64,000 bases of DNA from Bacillota bacterium. Its GTDB lineage: Bacteria > Bacillota > Clostridia > Lachnospirales > CAG-274. The first letter of the stretch is position 1, and each line of letters begins with the position of its first letter. Below, piece by piece: positions 16,689 through 26,025 of this stretch. The position numbers and the translations under genes are program-made. Under the pieces are notes generated by a model, which was given only the letters and a program-made list of their open reading frames with translations, was not told the origin of the DNA and did no database searches. Location: NCBI GenBank assembly GCA_017543265.1, contig JAFYGI010000059.1, positions 1-64,000 on the forward strand, given 5' to 3'.

Positions 16689-18632
16689 ATGACCAAAATA
16701 CTGTTTTTCAACTACTGTGCGCTGCCTGTATACGCCATAATACTTATTGCGCTTTTTGTCAAGGGCGCGGTGCTGGGCAGAAGCAACAGATATTTTATAC
16801 TGCTTAATGCAATGTCGCTCGTTGCGACTGTTTTTGACATAATGGCAAACAAATTATACGCCGTCAGGCCGCTTTCCCATGCGGAGGTCATTGCCGTTGC
16901 GGCCTTTGAATACGGCTATTTTTTGCTGCATAATCTTACTATGCCCGTGTATCAGATATATCTTATACACGTTATGAAAACGGAATTTCTGTTTAAAAAT
17001 AAGCCGGTAATGATATTATTAAATTCGCTTACCGCGCTTATTATACTGCTGCTTATTACCAACCCGTTTACGGGCTGGATATTTACCGTTACCTCGGCCG
17101 AGGGCTATATGCGCGGCAGGTACCTGATACTGCTTTATCCCATTGTTGTTTTATTCTTCCTGTTTGGCGTGACCTATCTTATAAGGTATCGCAAGCTTAT
17201 AGACAGATGGAAGTGGATAGCGTACATATCGCTGTATGCCTTTAATGTATGCGCCGTGGCGGTGCAGTATTTCAATATGCACTACCTTGTCGAAATGTTC
17301 AGCAAGGCGCTTGCGTTTTTGTTTATCATACTGATCGTTTACCGCCCCGAGGCAAGTCTGGATCAGTCCGTTCTTTTGCCCAACTGGCGGGAGTACCGCA
17401 GACACGTTAAAAATATCCTGCTTACAAAGCAGCGTGTGGAGATAGCGGTAGTCAAGTTTATAAATGCCAACAATATAAGAACTTACCTCGGCGAGCAACG
17501 CTATAACAAATATGTGCGCAATGTTGCGGCGCCGTTTGTGGAGCTGCTCAGGCGAAGCAAGCTGGATTTTGACCTGTATTATGAGGCACCCGGCACGCTG
17601 TACCTTATTTACAAGGAGCCTCCCGCGGATTTCAATATCAAAAAAGAGCTTAATGATATCTACCGCAGTGTACGCGGCGAACTGTCGGAAATAGAGCATA
17701 CGGGCGCAAAGCTTGAGCCGCGTGTGCTTATAATGAACTGTCCGGCGGATCTTGACAACTACGATGATATAATCCATCTCGGACACGAGTTTTACGGCCT
17801 TACATCCGTTTATAATACCATTACATACGCCTCGGATATAGTGGGCTCCAAAAACTTTAAGATAGAAAGCAACATGGACAGCATACTCGAGCGTGCAATA
17901 ACCGAGAACAGTCTGGAAATGTACTATCAGCCCATATATAATATCAAGAAAAAACGCTTTGACTCTGCCGAGGCGCTTATAAGGCTGAAGGACAAGGATT
18001 ACGGCTTTATCTCGCCGGGTATATTTATCCCCGCTGCAGAAGCACGCGGATTGATACTGCCGATCGGTGATTTCGTTATTGAGGAGGTATTCAGGTTTAT
18101 CTCCGAAAACGACCTTAAAAAATACGGCATAGACCATATAGAGCCCAACCTTTCCGTTGCACAGTGTCTCCAGCCCGAGCTTGCGGACAAAATAAAGGAG
18201 CTTCAGGATAAATACAATATCGACCCCAAACAGGTCAATTTTGAGATAACGGAGACGTTTTTCGACAACATAGGCGAAATAATGGACAATAACATCAGGC
18301 GCATACGCGAGTTGGGCTACGCCTTTTCGCTGGATGATTACGGCACGGGATATTCCAATATACAAAGGGTGTCAAGGCTGCCGTTTGCCATTATAAAAAT
18401 AGATAAAAGCCTGATAGATATTATCGGCACGCCGGACGGCTATGCGATAATAAAAAATACTATCAATATGATGAAGGATATAAACAAGCAGATCGTTGCG
18501 GAGGGTGTGGAAACAAAGGAAACACTTGAAATGCTGGAGGAGCTTGGCTGTGACTATATCCAGGGCTTCTATTTTTCAAAGCCTCTGCCTGTACCCGAGT
18601 TTATGGAGTTTATAAAAAACAACAATAAGTAA
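16689..18632 (+). CDS. Membrane-bound cyclic-di-GMP phosphodiesterase (EAL domain)
   Basis: A 647-residue protein in three parts. Residues 1-215 carry about seven hydrophobic spans, a likely sensor. Residues 230-390 occupy the place of a GGDEF domain but have EAPGT where GGDEF would be, so cyclase activity is not expected. Residues 395-645 are an EAL domain with all expected catalytic residues: QPIYNIKKKRFDSAEALIRL (Glu of EAL), PNLSVAQ (Asn), EITET (Glu), LDDYGTGYSN (two Asp), IIKIDKSLI (Lys), VAEGVET (Glu) and IQGFYFSKPLP (Gln). It should hydrolyse cyclic-di-GMP to pGpG at the membrane, a signal that usually governs adhesion or biofilm. A dockerin-like secreted protein follows 12 bases later. 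Confidence 0.9.
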   Translation: MTKILFFNYCALPVYAIILIALFVKGAVLGRSNRYFILLNAMSLVATVFDIMANKLYAVRPLSHAEVIAVAAFEYGYFLLHNLTMPVYQIYLIHVMKTEFLFKNKPVMILLNSLTALIILLLITNPFTGWIFTVTSAEGYMRGRYLILLYPIVVLFFLFGVTYLIRYRKLIDRWKWIAYISLYAFNVCAVAVQYFNMHYLVEMFSKALAFLFIILIVYRPEASLDQSVLLPNWREYRRHVKNILLTKQRVEIAVVKFINANNIRTYLGEQRYNKYVRNVAAPFVELLRRSKLDFDLYYEAPGTLYLIYKEPPADFNIKKELNDIYRSVRGELSEIEHTGAKLEPRVLIMNCPADLDNYDDIIHLGHEFYGLTSVYNTITYASDIVGSKNFKIESNMDSILERAITENSLEMYYQPIYNIKKKRFDSAEALIRLKDKDYGFISPGIFIPAAEARGLILPIGDFVIEEVFRFISENDLKKYGIDHIEPNLSVAQCLQPELADKIKELQDKYNIDPKQVNFEITETFFDNIGEIMDNNIRRIRELGYAFSLDDYGTGYSNIQRVSRLPFAIIKIDKSLIDIIGTPDGYAIIKNTINMMKDINKQIVAEGVETKETLEMLEELGCDYIQGFYFSKPLPVPEFMEFIKNNNK

Positions 18633-18644
18633 AATGTCGGGTGG

Positions 18645-19070
18645 ATGTTGGGATATACCGTAAATCGATACGGTGTATCTGTGAGAAAATATAAGAATAT
18701 AAACAGTTCTGCCAACGAAAGGGGAAAGGGTTATGCACAAAACATTATTAAACCCCTCCGAAACAGCCGATTTGCAAAGAGAATCGGGTGGGGTAAACCG
18801 TTAAGGCAAAGCCTTAAAATACGGGCGATTTTTGCCGTTATTACGGTGTTTACGGCGGTTATGCTTATGCAGACGGCTGTGCTTGCCGAAACTTATAAGT
18901 TTACCGTGCTGCCGTCGAATATTACTCACCCCGATAAAAATATGGTAAATATACTTAAATATGCAAGCGGCACAATTACACTTACCGCAAAACAACTTGA
19001 TGCAGCGGATATTTATGAGGACGGCAAGGTCGACACGCTTGATGCAATAAATCTTCTTAAAAAAATATGA
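18645..19070 (+). CDS. Exported protein with a single dockerin-like repeat
   Basis: A 141-residue protein. After a basic N-terminus, a hydrophobic stretch (IRAIFAVITVFTAVMLMQTA, about 62-81) ends in VLAET and looks like a signal peptide or anchor, although the start is doubtful because the N-region is unusually long and no clean ribosome site precedes ATG 18645. The C-terminal LTAKQLDAADIYEDGKVDTLDAINLLKKI matches one half of a type I dockerin (calcium loop D-x-x-x-D-G-x-V-x-x-x-D followed by a helix). A full dockerin has two such halves; only one is seen. It may be co-transcribed with the EAL gene. Confidence 0.6.
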   Translation: MLGYTVNRYGVSVRKYKNINSSANERGKGYAQNIIKPLRNSRFAKRIGWGKPLRQSLKIRAIFAVITVFTAVMLMQTAVLAETYKFTVLPSNITHPDKNMVNILKYASGTITLTAKQLDAADIYEDGKVDTLDAINLLKKI

Positions 19071-19109
19071 CGGCACGTCGAAAGCATCGATATGCAGAGG
19101 GAAACGCAC

Positions 19110-19147
19110 AAAAAAGGAGCGATACAAAAACGTGTCGCTCCTTTTTT
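19110..19147. terminator. Bidirectional intrinsic terminator
   Basis: AAAAAAGGAGCGATAC, loop, GTGTCGCTCCTTTTTT: GGAGCGATAC (19116-19125) pairs with GTGTCGCTCC (19132-19141) and is flanked by A-runs and T-runs, so it can end both the 18645 gene and the convergent CDF gene. Confidence 0.9.
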
Positions 19148-19151
19148 GTTC

Positions 19152-20042
19152 TCATTTCGGATTAACGTGTACCATAACGTGCTTTACCTCGGGAAAGCCG
19201 CTTTCTATGGCATCGTGTACTCTTTCGGCTATCCCGTGTGCTTCAAACAGGCTTATTTTGCCGTCTGCGCAAATTTCTATATCAACATATATCTTGTTGC
19301 CGAATACGCGGGTGCGTATAAGGTCAACGCCCTCAACGCCCTCCTGCGCAAGGGCACACTGCATGAGCTTATTTTCCTTTTCCTCGCTGCATGAGCTGTC
19401 CACCATTTTGCCCGCCGCATCGCGGAAAATATCAAAGGCGGCCTTTAAAATAAAGGCACATATCAAAATGCTTGCGGCCTTATCCAGAACGGGGAACCCA
19501 AGCCTTGCACCGAGTATGCCGACAAGTGCGCCTATGGACGATAGCGAGTCGCTGCGGTGGTGCCATGCGTCTGCCATAAGTGCGGCAGAGTCAAAGCGCT
19601 CGGCGTAAACACGGGTGTAGCGGTACATTATTTCCTTGCTTACAATGGAAACGACTGCGGCAACAAGCGCGGGTATGCCCGGTATGGCTATCTCCTGCCC
19701 CGATGATATCTGCTCAAAGGTGGTGTGGCCGATAAACAGCGCAGTTATTACCAGTACCATGGCAAGTATGACAGCCGCGACACATTCAAAACGCTCGTGG
19801 CCGTAGGGGTGATCCTTGTCGGAGTCCTTTGCCGAAATTTTAACGCCGATAATTACTATAAGACTGCTGAACACATCCGATGCGGAGTGTATACCGTCGC
19901 TTATCATTGCATCCGATGATGCGATAAAGCCTGCAAGCACCTTCAAAAGCGATAAAACGGTGTTGCCTATTATACTGACCATTGATACGCGGACACTTGT
20001 TTTTTCAAAATCGCCCGTATCAACGACATTTTTTTGTGACAT
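19152..20042 (-). CDS. Cation diffusion facilitator (CDF) family metal transporter
   Basis: A 296-residue CDF protein with six membrane spans and a C-terminal cytoplasmic domain. The two metal-site motifs of the transport site are present: DAMISDGIHSASDVFSS (span 2, Asp-His-x3-Asp type) and MADAWHHRSDSLSS (span 5, HxxxD). DHPYGHERFE is also typical. Members export zinc, iron or manganese in exchange for protons; the HxxxD pattern in both sites does not fix the metal. It lies three bases downstream of rqcH and is probably on the same transcript. Confidence 0.9.
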   Translation of the reverse strand: MSQKNVVDTGDFEKTSVRVSMVSIIGNTVLSLLKVLAGFIASSDAMISDGIHSASDVFSSLIVIIGVKISAKDSDKDHPYGHERFECVAAVILAMVLVITALFIGHTTFEQISSGQEIAIPGIPALVAAVVSIVSKEIMYRYTRVYAERFDSAALMADAWHHRSDSLSSIGALVGILGARLGFPVLDKAASILICAFILKAAFDIFRDAAGKMVDSSCSEEKENKLMQCALAQEGVEGVDLIRTRVFGNKIYVDIEICADGKISLFEAHGIAERVHDAIESGFPEVKHVMVHVNPK

Positions 20043-20045
20043 GAC

Positions 20046-21806
20046 CTATCTCTCCATTTTTATTTTTTTGACCGCTTCCTCGCTTGGCGTGATATATGCG
20101 GTCTTGTTGGTGTCGTAAATGACAAAGCCGGGCTTTGCGCCGTTTGGCTTATGCACATTTTTGCGCTGCGTATAATCCACGGGTACCATTGACGACGACT
20201 GCGCCTTGCTGTAATATGCCGCAAGCGTGGCCGCCTCGGTAAGGGTGGTGTCGGGGACATCGGCACCGCGCGTTATTATTATAACGTGCGATCCCGGGAT
20301 ATTTTTGGTATGCATCCAAATATCCGTACTGTGCGCCGTGCGCAGCGTCAGCTCGTCGTTTTGTATATTGTTTTTGCCGACATAAATATCGTATCCGTCG
20401 GAGGAAACAAAGTGCAGCGGTGCCGATTTTTTTGCGGACTGCCTGCCTTTTTGCCGCCCCTCTTTTTTGATATATCCCTGCTCGCGCAGTTCGCGGCGTA
20501 TCTCCTTTATGTCCTGCTCGTTCTCGCAGGCGGATACACTTGTCATCACACTTTCAAGATATGCAAGCTCCTCGTCGTTTGCCACGGTTTGTTGCTGCAA
20601 TGCGTCAAAGGTGCGCTTTGCCTTGTTGTAGCGCTTGAAATACTTCTGCGCATTCTCCGCGGGCGTGAGTGCGCCGTCAAGCTCTATCTCCGTTTCCTCG
20701 CCGTTTTCGCTGTAGAAATTTACCAGCCTTACGGTGGTCATTCCCTGCTTTATGGCGTATATATTTGCCGTTATCAGCTCGCCGCACAGTCTTAAATACT
20801 CGCGGTTTTCAATATCCTTAAGGCTTTTTTGCTGTATATCGCGCTTTTTTATGCAGCGCTCTATATTCTGGCCTATAAGATGCTTCAGGTCGTGCGTTTT
20901 TTGGTTCAAGCGGTACTGCGTGTCCTTTGCCGAGTAAAAGGCCTCGGTCATTTCGGAGGGCGAAGAAAATACCTGCGTATCACAGCCCGCATACTTTGAT
21001 ATTGCAAACGGAAGCATATCCGTTATTTTATCCCCGTTTCGCACTATCTGCGGTGTGTACAGGGCATTTTTTATTTTGTACACGATATCCGCAAAGGAGG
21101 CATACAGCCGCTGCCTTTCGCTGTCGTCAAGCGTGTTTACGGGTCTGTCCGCATCCACAAGTGCGTTATGACATATCTCGTCCGCAATAACGGGGCTTAT
21201 GCCGTTGTAGCCCTTGTATATCGCCGCAAAGGCCTTTTCCGAGCCGAGCCTTGAAAGGGTGTCGGCAAAGTTTTCCTCGTTAAGGGCAAGGGTGTCGGTC
21301 TTTCCGCTGTCGGGGGGCATGGTGTACTCCCTGCCCGGCAGCATCTGCCTTACGGAGCTTTTGTCAAAGCTGACGTGACGCGCACACTCCAGCACCCGCA
21401 TATCCTCGTCAACAAGCATAAGATTGCTGTGTCTGCCCATTATCTCCAGGATAAGTGTTTTAAGTGTGTAGTCGCCCATTTCGTTCAGAGCTTCTATTTT
21501 TATGTTTACTATACGGTCAAAATTGGGCTGGGTGATGTCCAGTATTTTGCCGCCTTGTATATGCTTGCGCAGCACCATGCAAAAAAGCGGCGGCTCCTGC
21601 GGGTTTTCCCTGCTTTCGCCTGTAAGATGCAGACGCGGGTGCGACGGGTTGGCTGTAAGAAGCAGCTTGTAGTTTTTGCCAAGACTTCGTACAGACATGA
21701 TTATCTCGTCGCTTTCGGGCTGGTATATCTTGTCCACACGCCCGCCTGTAAGCTTTTCGCGCAGTTCTGTCACTATGCTGTTTATGGTTATTCCGTCAAA
21801 TGCCAT
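20046..21806 (-). CDS. rqcH: Ribosome quality-control protein RqcH (NFACT family)
   Basis: A 586-residue NFACT protein, often labelled fibronectin-binding protein A in older annotation. The NFACT-N part opens MAFDGITINSIVTELREKL and includes LLLTANPSHPRLHLT and LRKHIQGGKI; the middle holds coiled-coil helices (about 290-440); the NFACT-R part has DIWMHTKNIPGSHVII near 505 and DYTQRKNVHKPNGAKPGFV. In B. subtilis, RqcH binds obstructed 50S subunits with peptidyl-tRNA and adds C-terminal alanine tails. The start has no clear GGAGG but the family alignment begins exactly here. Confidence 0.93.
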   Translation of the reverse strand: MAFDGITINSIVTELREKLTGGRVDKIYQPESDEIIMSVRSLGKNYKLLLTANPSHPRLHLTGESRENPQEPPLFCMVLRKHIQGGKILDITQPNFDRIVNIKIEALNEMGDYTLKTLILEIMGRHSNLMLVDEDMRVLECARHVSFDKSSVRQMLPGREYTMPPDSGKTDTLALNEENFADTLSRLGSEKAFAAIYKGYNGISPVIADEICHNALVDADRPVNTLDDSERQRLYASFADIVYKIKNALYTPQIVRNGDKITDMLPFAISKYAGCDTQVFSSPSEMTEAFYSAKDTQYRLNQKTHDLKHLIGQNIERCIKKRDIQQKSLKDIENREYLRLCGELITANIYAIKQGMTTVRLVNFYSENGEETEIELDGALTPAENAQKYFKRYNKAKRTFDALQQQTVANDEELAYLESVMTSVSACENEQDIKEIRRELREQGYIKKEGRQKGRQSAKKSAPLHFVSSDGYDIYVGKNNIQNDELTLRTAHSTDIWMHTKNIPGSHVIIITRGADVPDTTLTEAATLAAYYSKAQSSSMVPVDYTQRKNVHKPNGAKPGFVIYDTNKTAYITPSEEAVKKIKMER

Positions 21807-21902
21807 GGTGTAAATTACCTTTCGTTAAGTTGGGGTCAAAAGACCCATGCAATTATTTTAACACCGTATCGTCAAATATTCAAGACTTTTATGCTTCGGT
21901 AA

Positions 21903-21931
21903 TTGACCGCAAAACAACATTATGCTATAAT
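21903..21931 (+). promoter_or_regulatory. Promoter for the CotH-dockerin gene
   Basis: TTGACC (21903-21908), 17-base spacer, TATAAT (21926-21931), 48 bases before the ATG. The gap 21807-21978 also holds the start region of rqcH on the other strand. Confidence 0.8.
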
Positions 21932-21978
21932 CAGTATATATATTTTTTTTACATTGATCGTAACGGAGAAGTGAGCTT

Positions 21979-24012
21979 ATGAAAAAATTATTGACTTTGC
22001 TGCTGCTTTTTGCGGCATTTATTTTAACGGGAACGACCGTATACTGCGGGGAGCGTGAAATACCCGTTTCAATGTTCCGTGTTTCGGGTCTTTCGCCCCA
22101 AACAGGAACGGGGCTTGACTATACAAACTGGCAGTATAACGAGTGGGAGGACTGTCTTTATATCTATCTTCCCGCATCGGCAGACAGAAATTCGCTGGTG
22201 ATAACATATACCGCCGATGCGCCCGTATACCTTAACGGTACGCGCGTAAAATCGGGAGAAGAAACGGATATTCTGGCGGGAGCAGATGAATTTGATGTGT
22301 CTGTGGGCAAAACAGGCTGCGGCAAGCTTAAGGTCATGCAGTCAAACCTTGGCTGTATTTTTCTTCACACCTCAACGGGCGGCCTTGACAGGCTCGACAG
22401 CAACAGAAATTTTACGGAAACGGGCTCTGTGCTTATGCTTGATGCATCGGGCGGAGTTGAGTATTCGGGGAATATTGAAAAATTGACCTCGCACGGCAAT
22501 TCGTCATGGGATTACAGCAAGAAAAAGCCCTACAATATCAAGCTGCCCAAAAAGACGGATCTTTACGGCATGGGCAAGGCAAAAAAATGGATGCTTATCT
22601 CAAATTATCTTGACCATTCCATGTTCAGAAATTATTTTACCATGGAACTGAGCCGTATGGCGGGCGCTGAATATGTTATAGACTCTGTCTTTGTCGATCT
22701 GTATGCGGACGGCTCGTACAGGGGCACCTATCAGCTATGCGAGCGCATACAGGTACAGAAGAACCGCCTTGATATCTGCGACCTCGAGGAAGCAACGGAG
22801 GGGCTGAACGATAAGGAGCTTTCGTCATATCCTCATCTTGCGCAGGGTGCGGACAATGTCGGCGAATACAGGATAAACAGCTTTAAATATTACTACATCC
22901 CGAATGACCCAAGCGATATAACGGGCGGTTACCTTTTGCAGCTTCAGCAGTCCAACCGCTACGGCTACAAGGCCGACAGCGGCTTTGTTACGTCGCGCGG
23001 AACAGCGGTGCAGATAGACAGCCCCGAATATGCCTCAAAGGCGCAGGTCATGTATATCAGGCAATTTGTGCAGGAGATGGAGGATGCCGTTTATTCGGAA
23101 ACGGGATATAATCAATTGGGAAAGCACTACAGCGAATATATTGATACAGACTCTCTTGCGGCGGCATATATCATCGAGGAGCTGTCCATGAATATTGACG
23201 CGGGCACCACCAGCTTTTATATGTGGAAGGAGCCCGATGTTAAGGGTGACGGAAAGCTGCATTTCAGCCCCGTTTGGGATTACGACCTTTCCTACGGCTC
23301 TTTTTCAAAAACTGTCCGCAATTCGGACGGCGAGAAAGGATCGTCCGTCAATACGGAAAATCTTTTTGCGGCGTATTTTCCTATATACGGCTATGCGCCC
23401 GAAAACACCCCCGAAAGCGGCTTGCCGACCGTCGGCGTGAACTGGCTCGGCAAAATGTATAAAAAAGACGAGTATAAAAAGACGGTGGCAAAGGTATGGT
23501 TTGAAAAATTCTCGCCTGTGCTGGATACCACGCTTACGGGCAATGACCCTGGCCTTATGCGGATGGCCAAAGACATCCTGCCCTCCGCGGAAATGAGCAA
23601 TGCAAGGTGGCATACCTACGGCGGCAAGGAATACTGCGTGTTCGGCGACAGAAGCGGTAAGGATTTTATGGAGTCCGTTGATATACTGCGTGTTTTTGCG
23701 GAAAAAAGGACGGCGTATCTTAACGGCCTTTGGGAGGAATATTACGAAAAGCCCGAGGTCATCCTCTGCGGTGATGCAGACTGCGACGAAAAAATTACCG
23801 CAAGCGATGCCGTACTTGTGATGCAAAAAACACTTGACGGCAGGGCAGTCATGCCCATACAGGAAAAAACGGAGGATTGGCTGAAGTATATCGATGCCGA
23901 CTGTGATAACAGCATTACCGCAAGCGATGCTGCGCTGATACTTCAAAAAACACTTAGGGAGAATGTAAAACTGCCAAACGAGGAAGCTTTGCGCCGTGCT
24001 TCGGAAAAATAA
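21979..24012 (+). CDS. Secreted CotH-kinase-like protein with a C-terminal dockerin
   Basis: A 677-residue exported protein. Signal peptide 1-22 (hydrophobic, ends VYCGE). Residues 30-115 form a beta-rich cap. Residues 120-585 match the CotH kinase-like family: LTSHGNSSWDYSKKKPYNIKL near 170-190, KWMLISNYLDHSMFRNYFTMEL, VDLYADGSYRGTYQLCERI and the acidic PVWDYDLSYGSF near 433. CotH of Bacillus phosphorylates spore-coat proteins; similar secreted proteins are attached to cellulosomes. Two dockerin repeats end the protein (GDADCDEKITASDAVLVMQK near 596 and DADCDNSITASDAALILQK near 640), predicting binding to a cohesin scaffold, which is not in this window. It has its own promoter and is monocistronic as far as seen. 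Confidence 0.88.
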   Translation: MKKLLTLLLLFAAFILTGTTVYCGEREIPVSMFRVSGLSPQTGTGLDYTNWQYNEWEDCLYIYLPASADRNSLVITYTADAPVYLNGTRVKSGEETDILAGADEFDVSVGKTGCGKLKVMQSNLGCIFLHTSTGGLDRLDSNRNFTETGSVLMLDASGGVEYSGNIEKLTSHGNSSWDYSKKKPYNIKLPKKTDLYGMGKAKKWMLISNYLDHSMFRNYFTMELSRMAGAEYVIDSVFVDLYADGSYRGTYQLCERIQVQKNRLDICDLEEATEGLNDKELSSYPHLAQGADNVGEYRINSFKYYYIPNDPSDITGGYLLQLQQSNRYGYKADSGFVTSRGTAVQIDSPEYASKAQVMYIRQFVQEMEDAVYSETGYNQLGKHYSEYIDTDSLAAAYIIEELSMNIDAGTTSFYMWKEPDVKGDGKLHFSPVWDYDLSYGSFSKTVRNSDGEKGSSVNTENLFAAYFPIYGYAPENTPESGLPTVGVNWLGKMYKKDEYKKTVAKVWFEKFSPVLDTTLTGNDPGLMRMAKDILPSAEMSNARWHTYGGKEYCVFGDRSGKDFMESVDILRVFAEKRTAYLNGLWEEYYEKPEVILCGDADCDEKITASDAVLVMQKTLDGRAVMPIQEKTEDWLKYIDADCDNSITASDAALILQKTLRENVKLPNEEALRRASEK

Positions 24013-24029
24013 GAAAGTAAAAAAACAAG

Positions 24030-24058
24030 TTGACAATTGTAAAAATAGGTGTTATAAT
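24030..24058 (+). promoter_or_regulatory. Promoter for the leuA T-box transcript
   Basis: TTGACA (24030-24035), 17-base spacer, TATAAT (24053-24058), ahead of the T-box leader. Confidence 0.85.
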
Positions 24059-24089
24059 ACCAATATATTGATATTTGTAAACATAGTGA

Positions 24090-24341
24090 CAAGGAGTAGT
24101 AGCCTGCCGTAGTTTTACAGAGAGCCGCCGTTTGGTGCAAGGCGGTAAACGAAAGTATGTGAACTCGCCTTTGAGTGGCCCGGTTGAACCTTAGTAGATC
24201 GGGACGGATGCCGACCGATAAAGCGGCAGGATATCGGCGTAAGCCTGTATTCGGATGAGTGCACCGCAGCTGCGGTGAAGTAAAGTGGTACCACGGAGTT
24301 ATGCCTTTCGTCTTTATGTCTGACGGAAGGCTTTTATAATT
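24090..24341 (+). promoter_or_regulatory. T-box leader (tRNA-Leu responsive) upstream of leuA
   Basis: The conserved T-box AAAGTGGTACCACGG is at 24282-24296, preceded by an antiterminator-type stem, and a terminator follows: GCCTTTCGTC pairs with GACGGAAGGC (about 24304-24335) and then TTTTAT. Stem I features are seen at 24117-24190, including AGAGAGCC and GGTGCAAGGCGG. The specifier triplet is most likely CTC at 24164-24166 in GTGAACTCGCC, a leucine codon, matching the leucine pathway gene downstream. Uncharged tRNA-Leu should stabilise the antiterminator and switch the gene on. Confidence 0.92.
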
Positions 24342-24366
24342 TTCACACATCAGGGAGGAAAACAAA

Positions 24367-26013
24367 ATGAATCACCAAAAATACAGAGCATATCCCACAA
24401 TGGATATGCCCAACAGAAAATGGCCCAACAACACAATAACAAAGGCACCCGCATGGTGCAGCGTTGACCTGCGTGACGGTAATCAGGCGCTTGAAAAGCC
24501 CCTGAATCTGGAGCAGAAGATAGAATTTTTCAAATATCTTGTAAAAATAGGCTTTAAGGAAATAGAGGTGGGCTTTCCCGCCGCAAGCGAAACGGAATAT
24601 GAATTCTGCCGCGTACTTATCGAGCAGAATTTGATACCCGACGATGTTGTTATACAGGTGCTTACACAAAGCCGCGAGCATATAATCAAGCGTACATACG
24701 AGGCTTTGAGAGGCGTTAAAAAGGCTATCGTGCATCTTTACAACTCTACCTCCACACTTCAGAGGGATGTTGTTTTCAATATGGGCAAAAAGGAGATAAC
24801 CGACCTTGCGGTATTCGGCGCAAAGCTCGTAAAGCAGCTTGCCGAGGAAGAGGGAAGCGAGCATTTCCAGTTTGAGTATTCGCCCGAAAGCTTTACGGGT
24901 ACGGAGATGGACTATGCAGCCGAGATATGCAATGCCGTGCTTGATGTATGGCAGCCCACAGCCGACAATAAGGTAATAATCAATCTGCCCAATACCGTTG
25001 AGATGTCAACACCCAACGTATATGCAGACCAGATAGAGTATATGTGTGACCACCTTAAGTACCGTGAAAACGTACTTGTCAGCCTTCATGCACACAATGA
25101 CCGCGGCACGGCCGTTGCAGACAGCGAGCTGGGCGTAATGGCAGGCGCGGACAGAGTAGAGGGCACACTTTTCGGCAACGGCGAAAGAACGGGCAATGCC
25201 GATATACTTGTAATGGCACTTAATATGTTCAGTCAGGGCGTTGACCCCAAGCTGGATTTCAGCCATATAAACGACACTATCAATATATACGAGTCGTCTA
25301 CGCTTATGCAGGTACATCCCCGTCATCCCTATGCGGGTGAGCTGGTATATACCGCATTTTCGGGCTCTCATCAGGATGCTATCAAAAAGGGCATGGCAAA
25401 GATGGCAGAACATCCCGATCGCTGGGAGGTTCCTTATCTTCCTATCGACCCGCTTGATGTCGGCAGAAATTACGACCCGATAATCCGTATCAACAGCCAG
25501 TCGGGCAAGGGCGGTGTTGCGTATATCCTTGAAACAAACTATTCGCTTACCGTACCCAAGACCATGCAGCAGGATTTCGGTCCTATCGTTACATCCGTAT
25601 CGGTAAAGAAGGACAAGGAGCTTGCACCCGAGGAAATATACGACCTTTTCCTGGATACATACTATATCCGCGAGCCTATAAAGGTCGAGTATTATACGGA
25701 GCACGCGACCGATGACAAGGTAGAGATATCCGTGCGCCTTATAGTGAACGGCGAGGAGAAAAACTTTGACGGCGAGGGCAACGGTATCGTTGATGCGTTC
25801 TGCAAGATACTTAACAGAGAATTCGGCCTCAGCTTCAATGTTGCCCACTACAGCGAGCACGCTATGGAATACGGCAATCAGTCAAAGGCTATCACATATA
25901 TCCAGATATTCGATGCAGACCAGAAGGCACACTTCGGCGTGGGCATAAGCACAAATATTGCCAAGTCCTCCCTGCGTGCCATAGTAAGTGCGGTAAACCA
26001 GATAAAAAGATGA
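24367..26013 (+). CDS. leuA: 2-isopropylmalate synthase
   Basis: A 548-residue enzyme of the long LeuA type (yeast/actinobacterial-like N-terminus, RAYPTMDMPNRKWPNNTI). It condenses acetyl-CoA with 2-oxoisovalerate, the first step of leucine synthesis. Motifs: SVDLRDGNQAL (metal Asp, about 30), LVSLHAHNDRGTAV (metal HxH, about 238-240) and the glycine-rich GNGERTGNADIL. A C-terminal allosteric domain (about 420-548) is present, so leucine feedback is possible. Expression is set by the T-box in front. No other leu genes are next to it. Confidence 0.95.
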   Translation: MNHQKYRAYPTMDMPNRKWPNNTITKAPAWCSVDLRDGNQALEKPLNLEQKIEFFKYLVKIGFKEIEVGFPAASETEYEFCRVLIEQNLIPDDVVIQVLTQSREHIIKRTYEALRGVKKAIVHLYNSTSTLQRDVVFNMGKKEITDLAVFGAKLVKQLAEEEGSEHFQFEYSPESFTGTEMDYAAEICNAVLDVWQPTADNKVIINLPNTVEMSTPNVYADQIEYMCDHLKYRENVLVSLHAHNDRGTAVADSELGVMAGADRVEGTLFGNGERTGNADILVMALNMFSQGVDPKLDFSHINDTINIYESSTLMQVHPRHPYAGELVYTAFSGSHQDAIKKGMAKMAEHPDRWEVPYLPIDPLDVGRNYDPIIRINSQSGKGGVAYILETNYSLTVPKTMQQDFGPIVTSVSVKKDKELAPEEIYDLFLDTYYIREPIKVEYYTEHATDDKVEISVRLIVNGEEKNFDGEGNGIVDAFCKILNREFGLSFNVAHYSEHAMEYGNQSKAITYIQIFDADQKAHFGVGISTNIAKSSLRAIVSAVNQIKR

Positions 26014-26025
26014 TCGGGGGCAGCA

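Noticed and set aside
17151-18365. 404-codon open frame on the minus strand
   Set aside because: Antisense to the EAL-domain gene, whose catalytic motifs are complete; no ribosome site or family features.
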